Part shown: positions 1-4,977 of the stretch, in pieces
How positions within the stretch are numbered: the first letter of the stretch is position 1
Layout: each line of letters starts with the position of its first letter
Assembly (NCBI GenBank): GCA_009776905.1
Contig: WRMX01000018.1
Coordinates: 12,926 to 19,219, forward strand
Direction of reading: 5' to 3'
DNA length: 6,294 nt
Source of the DNA: Oscillospiraceae bacterium
GTDB taxonomy: Bacteria > Bacillota > Clostridia > Oscillospirales > Oscillospiraceae
Translations under genes and position numbers: made by a program
The notes under the pieces: model-generated
Told to the model about the DNA's origin: nothing
The model's database searches: none
What the model saw: only the letters and a program-made list of their open reading frames with translations

Positions 1-573
1 CCGGAGGAAGTCAAGGATTTGCTTCACTTCATTCTCGATCTCAATACGGAGCTCGGGAAAAACTATCTCTATTGGTATAAGCCTGATGTCTATTGCATGG
101 GCGACGATATTGCCCACGAACGCGCGCCTTTTGTCTCCGAGGAAGTTTTTCTTGATATTTTTGAGCCGATGTGGCGTGCGGATGTCGCCTTATACAAAGA
201 GGCCGGCCTTCCAGCGGAACATCATAATTGCGGGGCTTTTTGGCCTTTCGTCAAATATATCGTCGACATGGGGTTTAATGCATGGAATCCCGCGCAGCCC
301 AGATTTAACGATTTGCCTGCCATCAAGCGCGAATACGGCAGGAAACTGGTGATATGCGGCGGATTTGAGAGTAATGGCATGGTGTCCTGGGAACAGACGT
401 CTGAAGAGGAAATTCGCGCGGAAGTCCGCAAGGTCATGGACGAGCTGGCGCCCGGAGGCGGTTACGCATTTGGCGGCGGTGTTTTGGGGAACCAGGAGAA
501 TCCCGTCGTCATTGAACGCAACGGCTGGATCAACGATGAGTATGAAAAAAATAAATTTAAGTACTACAAATAG
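1..573 (+). CDS. Uroporphyrinogen decarboxylase (URO-D) family protein, probable corrinoid methyltransferase relative; 5' end missing
   Basis: The reading frame is open from base 1, so only the C-terminal 190 residues are present; the TTG at base 19 is internal, not a start. The sequence shows the C-terminal half of a URO-D-type TIM barrel: the stretch around HHNCG (residues 74-78), then GFNAWNPAQP (91-100), an FNDLPAIKREYG segment (102-113), a strand-plus-turn CGGFESNG (119-126), a helix with many Glu, and PGGGYAFGGG (151-160) before a Lys/Tyr-rich tail. In family knowledge, MtaA/MtbA-type members move methyl groups between methyl-corrinoid proteins and a thiol such as coenzyme M, and bind zinc through a His-x-Cys pair plus a later Cys. 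The H-x-C pair is visible (His75, Cys77), but the later PGC-like position reads PGG. True haem-pathway HemE is less likely because HxC is not a HemE feature. The gene ends at TAG and faces a convergent neighbour. Family assignment is firm; substrate is unknown. Confidence 0.85.
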   Translation, partial: PEEVKDLLHFILDLNTELGKNYLYWYKPDVYCMGDDIAHERAPFVSEEVFLDIFEPMWRADVALYKEAGLPAEHHNCGAFWPFVKYIVDMGFNAWNPAQPRFNDLPAIKREYGRKLVICGGFESNGMVSWEQTSEEEIRAEVRKVMDELAPGGGYAFGGGVLGNQENPVVIERNGWINDEYEKNKFKYYK

Positions 574-613
574 AGTTTGACGCTTACGCCGCGCCCATGC
601 CGGGCGCACAATC

Positions 614-648
614 AAAATATGATGATTGCGTAGCAATCATCATATTTT
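614..648. terminator. Perfect 16-bp inverted repeat, likely bidirectional terminator
   Basis: The arms aaaatatgatgattgc (614-629) and gcaatcatcatatttt (633-648) are exact reverse complements around a 3-base loop (gta). The repeat lies between the stop of the URO-D-family gene (573) and the stop of the convergent isomerase gene (654). Each arm ends in an A/T run, so on either strand the 3' side of the hairpin carries a TTTT, and the plus-strand copy continues TTTTCATCTTT. This fits a shared intrinsic terminator for both genes. The stem is A/T-rich, with few G-C pairs, so its strength is uncertain. Confidence 0.75.
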
Positions 649-653
649 CATCT

Positions 654-1556
654 TTACATGGAAGCAATTTGTTCACGTACAAATGCAATGCACTGTCCGT
701 AATACTCTTTAAATCGCTGCTCGATTTCCAAATTAATGATGCCTTCGTAGTCTTTGGTCAAGGCAAGGGCATCGATGATTGGCAGATTGCCCCAGCCTAG
801 CGGAAGATGGATGTCGCCGCCTCCCGTGACTATGCCGTTCCCGCCAAAGGCGGCTCTCATGCCCACCCTGACTCCGCAGTTGTCGTGGAGATGGATGTGT
901 CCGACATACGGAAGCAGCTTCGCCATATCTCCGAGCAATGCGGAGTTATCGCCCTTGTTCCAGAGATAACTGTGCCCGATGTCGAATGTCAGCTTGAAAT
1001 TTGGCAAATCAACTTGCTTATAAAACTCGATCATGGAGTCGGCTCCGGCTGCGGCTGATATTTCCGGATCCGTGCCAAACAGCGCATTCTCCATGCAGAA
1101 TATAATGTCAGGCGCTTCCTGCGCCAAAGACTTAACCTGTTCGATTTCGTTTTTGATCATTGTGTTGGAGTCAGGCGGCGCTTTCCCATCCAGCTTTATC
1201 TTGTCGTCAATCTTGTACATTCCTGCGTGGTGGTTGAGGAGCGATATTCCCGCAGCGCGCGCGAAGTCGATCGCCGCTCTGAATACCCTCATGTTCACTT
1301 CGAGGTTCTCCGCATCGAGAAGGTTCAAGCCATGCGGCAAGTGCAAGGTATATACAAAATCATGGCGGCGCAGCACGTCGATGACCGCTCTCATGCGCTG
1401 CTCGATCACACGTGCTCCTATGACGACATCCAATCCCTGCAGCACAAGCTCGCAGCATTCCGCGCCCGCCTTATTGAACAACCGCAGCTCTTCATCAAGT
1501 TTTATCAAATCACCGTTGACCCAGTTCGGGTGCATGCTTTGTCCTATTTTGATCAT
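654..1556 (-). CDS. Sugar phosphate isomerase/epimerase family TIM-barrel protein (xylose isomerase-like / AP endonuclease 2 superfamily)
   Basis: This 300-residue cytoplasmic protein has the usual length and pattern of the xylose-isomerase-like TIM barrel family, whose members isomerise or epimerise sugars, keto-sugars or cyclitols using a divalent metal. Visible family signatures include an early THLPHGLN-like stretch (His72, His75), NHHAGMY (109-114), CMENALF with Glu156, FDIGHSY with Asp192 and His195, GHIHLHDN with His222/His224, and NLEIEQR with Glu277. Glu156, Asp192, His222 and Glu277 are the likely metal ligands by family position. I chose the ATG at 1556 because GGAGAGGAG ends 10 bases upstream; a TTG at 1577 lies inside that ribosome site. 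The gene starts 39 bp after the hybrid kinase stops, with no terminator seen between them, so the two are probably cotranscribed. The true substrate cannot be read from sequence; an endonuclease IV-like role is the less likely alternative. Confidence 0.85.
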   Translation of the reverse strand: MIKIGQSMHPNWVNGDLIKLDEELRLFNKAGAECCELVLQGLDVVIGARVIEQRMRAVIDVLRRHDFVYTLHLPHGLNLLDAENLEVNMRVFRAAIDFARAAGISLLNHHAGMYKIDDKIKLDGKAPPDSNTMIKNEIEQVKSLAQEAPDIIFCMENALFGTDPEISAAAGADSMIEFYKQVDLPNFKLTFDIGHSYLWNKGDNSALLGDMAKLLPYVGHIHLHDNCGVRVGMRAAFGGNGIVTGGGDIHLPLGWGNLPIIDALALTKDYEGIINLEIEQRFKEYYGQCIAFVREQIASM

Positions 1557-1566
1557 ATGAAAAACG

Positions 1567-1575
1567 CTCCTCTCC
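1567..1575 (-). promoter_or_regulatory. Ribosome binding site that decides the isomerase start
   Basis: On the minus strand this reads GGAGAGGAG and sits 10 bases before the ATG at 1556. It overlaps the in-frame TTG at 1577-1575, so the longer reading of the gene would start within its own Shine-Dalgarno sequence. The ATG start (protein beginning MIKIGQ) is preferred. Confidence 0.7.
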
Positions 1576-1595
1576 AAATTTCGTATAATTCACTT

Positions 1596-3842
1596 TCAAC
1601 TCCTCCTGCGATCTCCTTTGCGGCGCTCGTTGACCCTTCGATCCGAAACGCGCCTGTTGAACTCGGGAGGCTGCTGGATGAGGTATTTGCGCAAGCATCT
1701 GTACACCTCGTTCAGGTTTAGTGGTTTCCCGATATGCTCGTCCATTCCTGCTGCCATGCACTCTTCAATGTCACTCTTGAATACATTCGCTGTCATGGCG
1801 ATGATTGGTAATCTGTTTTCTCGGCGCAAGGCGAGAGCACGAATCATGCGTGTCGCTTCCAGCCCGTCCATCTCCGGCATCTGCATGTCCATAAACACCA
1901 AATCGTATTTATCATGAGCAGCGGCAACCATCTCGAGGGCCTCGCGGCCGTTCACCGCGCAATCGATGGTCAATAACGACCCGTCCAGTAATGCCAGCAG
2001 CACCTCGCGATTGATGTCTACATCTTCCGCCACAAGAATGTGCTTTCCATAAAACGTCGTTACACTCTCATCGTCAAGATTATCATCCGCATGCTCCGTG
2101 CTTTCTTGCGGAGAGAGTTCTTCTTTCTTGCTTCGAATCGTCTTGATAGTGAATATAAACCGCGAGCCATGCTCCGGCTCGGATTCGACCCAAATGTGGC
2201 CATCCATCAACTCGATGATCCGCTTTGATATCGATAGCCCAAGCCCCGTGCCGCCAAATTTACGGCTCGTTCCGCTCTCTGCTTGTTCAAACGCCTTAAA
2301 TAGCCTTTGTTGCTGCTCCGGCGATATGCCAATTCCGTTATCGGTCACTTCCATGCGCAGTTCGCATACACCGTCTTTTTCACCGACAAGGGACGCGCTG
2401 AAACCGATGTTTCCGCCCTCCGGAGTAAACTTGACAGCATTGGACAAAAGGTTCATGATCACCTGTGCCAGCCGTTGGTCGTCCCCGATGATATATTGCG
2501 GCACATCATCGTCTTCTTGAACTGCTAAGCTTTGATGTTTTTCCTCGACGCGAAAGTTAATGACGGACATGACGCTCTGCAGCATTTTATCAAAGCAAAA
2601 ATCGACAGGCGATAACTCCAGTTTGTCGGCTTCGATTTTCGACATGTCAAGCACATCGTTGATAATCCCAAGCAGATGCGTCGACGCGTCTTCTATTTTG
2701 TTCAGGGCGTAATCTTTCTTTTCAGGACTGGCCGCTCTTTTACCAATCGTGGTCATCCCGATGATAGCATTCATTGGCGTTCTCATCTCGTGGCTCATAT
2801 TCGACAGAAAATCGCTCTTTGCCTGCGATGCTATTTCCAGCGAAATCATCGTCTTACGCAATGGTTCCAACAAGCGTACGATAAAAATATTGAAAACGAC
2901 GCAGATGACTGCTATTGCAGCAATAACGACCAGGAAAAGCCATGTCATCGTCGTGTCGTAATCAGCTATTGTGTCCGGGATCACTGCGTACATATACCAC
3001 TCCAACAACGGAACGCGCCCGAATGCTGCTTTCGCGGTCGGAGTATCAATGGTGATGATGACATCAGTAACGAGGTCCCTGGCTTTGTCGAGGACATCAG
3101 CGCCGATATCTCCAAATTCATCAATGATGTTCCTCTTTGAAGTGACGAGCTCGATATCTCTCGCCCCGGTTATTTCTCCCGATGAATTGAAAAAATATAG
3201 ATCGGCCCTGTCTCCATAATTCATATATATCGCTTCAATGAATGTTGTAATGTTGATGCCGGTGCCAAGCATGCCCAAAGGCTCGCCATTGTCTCCGAAA
3301 ACGGGAGCATTGACCCATAAGTTCGTAACATTGAGATCAGGATTATAGTTTATGTTGAAGTTATAGACTTCAGTTTCGTATAAAGTCATGGGATACCAAT
3401 AGTTTTCAGGTTTTTCGGTGTCGAGAGCAAAAGGCTCATCATCGTCAGTATAAAATAATTTGTCAGCATCGTTGATCCAAAAAATCGTATTGCTTGCAAA
3501 AGAACGGCGGTATGATTGAATTTCGTCAAACACCACGCTTTTCAGATTGGACAACCCGGCAGGGTCGGAAAAATACCTCTGCACCAACGGCGACTCAGCT
3601 AGCTGCAGCGCAATTACTATTTCCCTGTTTACGTATGTTTCCAGTTTTATCTTTTCGATTTCGAGCAAGCGCGCCAATTCACCTGCCTTGTTGTTCCTAA
3701 TAATCTGGCGCATTGACAGAATGAACGATACGCTGCCGGAAATTAAGATAATCATGAATAGAGTGATTGAAAAGAGCACAAACCTACGCATTAGCGGAGG
3801 CTGATTATTCTGATGAGATCGCTCTTTATTTTCATCGTTCAT
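1596..3842 (-). CDS. Membrane hybrid histidine kinase: Cache-like sensor, HisKA, HATPase, C-terminal receiver
   Basis: This 748-residue sensor kinase should sit in the cytoplasmic membrane. Transmembrane segments are at about 21-43 and 300-323. Between them lies an extracytoplasmic domain of roughly 255 residues with Cache-like features (FWINDADKLFYTDDDE, then LWVNAPVFGDNGEPLGMLGTGI near 175-196). TM2 is followed by only about 20 residues before HisKA, so there is no room for a normal HAMP domain. The H-box is SHEMRTPMNAIIG, with phosphoacceptor His351. The ATPase domain shows an N-box (Asn464/Asn468), DNGIGIS (501-507) and GGTGLGLSI (530-538). The receiver (about 600-722) is intact: Glu606/Asp607, phosphoacceptor Asp652 in MDMQMP, Thr684 and Lys706. 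The tail (730-748) repeats RRxx[D/E] every five residues. No HPt domain is fused. The start is supported by GGAGG 9 bases upstream. The gene follows the two-receiver protein by 112 bp and precedes the isomerase. The ligand is unknown. Confidence 0.95.
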   Translation of the reverse strand: MNDENKERSHQNNQPPLMRRFVLFSITLFMIILISGSVSFILSMRQIIRNNKAGELARLLEIEKIKLETYVNREIVIALQLAESPLVQRYFSDPAGLSNLKSVVFDEIQSYRRSFASNTIFWINDADKLFYTDDDEPFALDTEKPENYWYPMTLYETEVYNFNINYNPDLNVTNLWVNAPVFGDNGEPLGMLGTGINITTFIEAIYMNYGDRADLYFFNSSGEITGARDIELVTSKRNIIDEFGDIGADVLDKARDLVTDVIITIDTPTAKAAFGRVPLLEWYMYAVIPDTIADYDTTMTWLFLVVIAAIAVICVVFNIFIVRLLEPLRKTMISLEIASQAKSDFLSNMSHEMRTPMNAIIGMTTIGKRAASPEKKDYALNKIEDASTHLLGIINDVLDMSKIEADKLELSPVDFCFDKMLQSVMSVINFRVEEKHQSLAVQEDDDVPQYIIGDDQRLAQVIMNLLSNAVKFTPEGGNIGFSASLVGEKDGVCELRMEVTDNGIGISPEQQQRLFKAFEQAESGTSRKFGGTGLGLSISKRIIELMDGHIWVESEPEHGSRFIFTIKTIRSKKEELSPQESTEHADDNLDDESVTTFYGKHILVAEDVDINREVLLALLDGSLLTIDCAVNGREALEMVAAAHDKYDLVFMDMQMPEMDGLEATRMIRALALRRENRLPIIAMTANVFKSDIEECMAAGMDEHIGKPLNLNEVYRCLRKYLIQQPPEFNRRVSDRRVNERRKGDRRRS

Positions 3843-3905
3843 TGCTCAAAACCTCCATTTCTGCATCAGCGTTGCTTAATCGTGGACAGCGTGTGGTGCA
3901 ATTTC

Positions 3906-3924
3906 ACGCCTGGGGCCAGGGCGT
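3906..3924 (-). other. GC-rich stem-loop in the gap between the response regulator and kinase genes
   Basis: The arms acgcctgg (3906-3913) and ccagggcgt (3916-3924) pair with one bulged base and almost no loop, so the top of the stem must open. No T-run follows on the minus strand, so it does not look like an intrinsic terminator. It lies in the 112-bp gap between the two minus-strand genes and could be an RNA-stability or attenuation element. This could also be a chance palindrome. Confidence 0.25.
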
Positions 3925-3954
3925 CAACGGTAGTTATTGTGTCCTAGTACCCTC

Positions 3955-4791
3955 TCAAATAATATATCGCGATACCATTTTTAATAACAGCTCATAATTC
4001 ATAGGTTTTTCCAAATAGTCATTCATGCCGGCTTTTAAATATGAAGCTGTTTCTGCTTCTTCGACGCCTGCTGTTAATGCGATAATCGGAATTTCACGAG
4101 CGTTCGGAGCAGAGGATTCTCTTATGGCCATTGTCGCGTCAGTCCCGCTCATTCTTGGCATCTGAACGTCCATCAAAATTAATGCATACCGATCCGGCGT
4201 TTCGGCAAATTTCTCCACCGCTTCATCGCCGTCCTCCGCAAAAACCAACTCCAGCCCTTCGATCTCACAAAGCATGCCGTCAATCAAGTCGCGGTTCAAT
4301 GCGACATCGTCGACGACAAGGATCGTTTTCCCTGCAAGAGTCTTTTCCGGGGCGCCTGTAGTTTCTCCCCGGTCGTGCCGCTCGTTTTGAAAGAATGCCG
4401 CTGTCTCATTTGCCTCGATGCGCAGATTTAAGCGGCGCAAGAGCGCTTTCGCATTGCCGGGTCTTCTGACGGCATAATCCACAGCCCCTGCTTCGAATGC
4501 GTTCGCTTCGGTGTTTTCATCATCGTTGTCTGACAGAAAAATCGGTGGCACTTTCTTTTCTATGCAAACGCTCTGTAGTTCCGCAAACATGACCGGTATG
4601 CTATTGTTTTTCCCGACATGGATGATCAGAGCAGCAATAACGTGTTTTTCCAATGTGCTGACTGCAGCAGCGCTCGTCGCAGCAATGCTGACGTCATATG
4701 AATCCATGAGGCTCAGTTTGATTTCCGCAAGGACGAGCGGCGAGTCGCAGACGACAAGAATATGCTTTTTTTCATCAAATCCATTCGCCAT
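3955..4791 (-). CDS. Two-receiver response regulator with a degenerate first receiver and no output domain
   Basis: The protein is 278 residues from the preferred ATG at 4791. Two CheY-like folds lie in tandem, joined by a charged linker at about 130-150. The second receiver (about 155-278) is canonical: KTILVVDDVALNRD with Asp161/Asp162, LILMDVQMPRMSG with phosphoacceptor Asp208, ALTAG with Thr240 and YLEKPM with Lys262. The first (about 8-125) keeps the fold pattern but not the chemistry: HILVVCDSP has one Asp instead of a pair, the phosphoacceptor position reads ALIIHVG (His58), and the usual Lys region reads VRRPG. No DNA-binding or enzymatic output domain follows, so the protein probably acts by protein contact or as a phosphate relay or sink. 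It is the first gene of the minus-strand cluster, upstream of the hybrid kinase. An ATG at 4818 would add nine residues but is less well supported. Confidence 0.93.
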   Translation of the reverse strand: MANGFDEKKHILVVCDSPLVLAEIKLSLMDSYDVSIAATSAAAVSTLEKHVIAALIIHVGKNNSIPVMFAELQSVCIEKKVPPIFLSDNDDENTEANAFEAGAVDYAVRRPGNAKALLRRLNLRIEANETAAFFQNERHDRGETTGAPEKTLAGKTILVVDDVALNRDLIDGMLCEIEGLELVFAEDGDEAVEKFAETPDRYALILMDVQMPRMSGTDATMAIRESSAPNAREIPIIALTAGVEEAETASYLKAGMNDYLEKPMNYELLLKMVSRYII

Positions 4792-4802
4792 CGGAACGAT
4801 AG

Positions 4803-4810
4803 CCTCCTTT
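4803..4810 (-). promoter_or_regulatory. Strong ribosome binding site for the two-receiver protein
   Basis: The minus strand reads AAAGGAGG here, matching the anti-Shine-Dalgarno sequence closely, and lies 11 bases before the ATG at 4791. It falls inside the reading frame that begins at the ATG at 4818, which argues that the downstream ATG (protein beginning MANGFDEKK) is used. A weaker GGAG precedes the 4818 ATG, so the upstream start is not excluded. Confidence 0.6.
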
Positions 4811-4812
4811 GA

Positions 4813-4842
4813 GCGCATGTTTGCTCCGCTCCAGCAATGCGC
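4813..4842 (-). other. Bulged hairpin in the leader of the two-receiver gene
   Basis: In the minus-strand transcript GCGCA (4842-4838) pairs with TGCGC (4817-4813), and TTGCT pairs with AGCAA inside it (4837-4833 with 4825-4821). The loop is 7 bases and there is a 3-base bulge on one side. The stem would bury the upstream ATG at 4818 and hold its GGAG near the loop, leaving the AAAGGAGG site free. It may stabilise the 5' end or bias start choice. It was found by eye, with no energy calculation. Confidence 0.4.
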
Positions 4843-4845
4843 AGG

Positions 4846-4892
4846 AATAGTAGCATTGTATCAAAAATATGTAGAAAATAAAAGCTACTATT
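4846..4892. repeat. 9-bp perfect inverted repeat in the divergent promoter region
   Basis: The arms aatagtagc (4846-4854) and gctactatt (4884-4892) are exact reverse complements, separated by 29 A/T-rich bases. The right arm reaches the -35-like TTGAAG of the plus-strand promoter, and the left arm abuts the -10-like element of the minus-strand promoter. That placement suits a paired operator for a regulator controlling both directions, but no regulator is identified in the window. Confidence 0.5.
4855..4860 (-). promoter_or_regulatory. Possible -10 element for the minus-strand cluster
   Basis: The minus strand reads TACAAT, one mismatch from TATAAT. A start about 7 bases on would fall near 4848 and give a leader of roughly 55 bases. 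The -35 region (TTTTAT about 17 bases upstream) is a poor match, so this is tentative. Confidence 0.35.
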
Positions 4893-4921
4893 GAAGTTTT
4901 CTTCATTTATGTTATTATAAT
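4891..4921 (+). promoter_or_regulatory. Likely sigma-70-type promoter for the CheA-like gene
   Basis: TTGAAG at 4891-4896 matches a -35 box. Two overlapping -10 choices follow: TATTAT at 4913-4918 with a 16-base spacer and an extended TGT just before it, or a perfect TATAAT at 4916-4921 with a long 19-base spacer. The surroundings are A/T-rich. Transcription would begin near 4925-4930, about 50 bases before the ATG. Confidence 0.6.
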
Positions 4922-4977
4922 TATTAAAGTGTTGAAACGATGCAGGCCACGAAGGCGATGACGAGGAGTTGACAAAG

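Noticed and set aside
591..607. Small GC hairpin (gcgccc / gggcgc) after the URO-D-family stop
   Set aside because: It has only 6 bp of stem and no following T-run; the longer perfect repeat at 614-648 is the better terminator.
1033..1560. A 175-codon plus-strand open frame
   Set aside because: It is opposite the isomerase, whose metal-site motifs are clear on the minus strand; the plus-strand translation has no family signature.
1554..1577. TTG start at 1577 adding seven residues to the isomerase
   Set aside because: The TTG overlaps the gene's own Shine-Dalgarno, and the ATG at 1556 is correctly spaced and begins at the usual first strand of the fold.
4892..4905. Short palindrome tgaag-tttt-cttca
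   Set aside because: It has only five-base arms in A/T-rich promoter DNA and overlaps the -35 box; likely chance.
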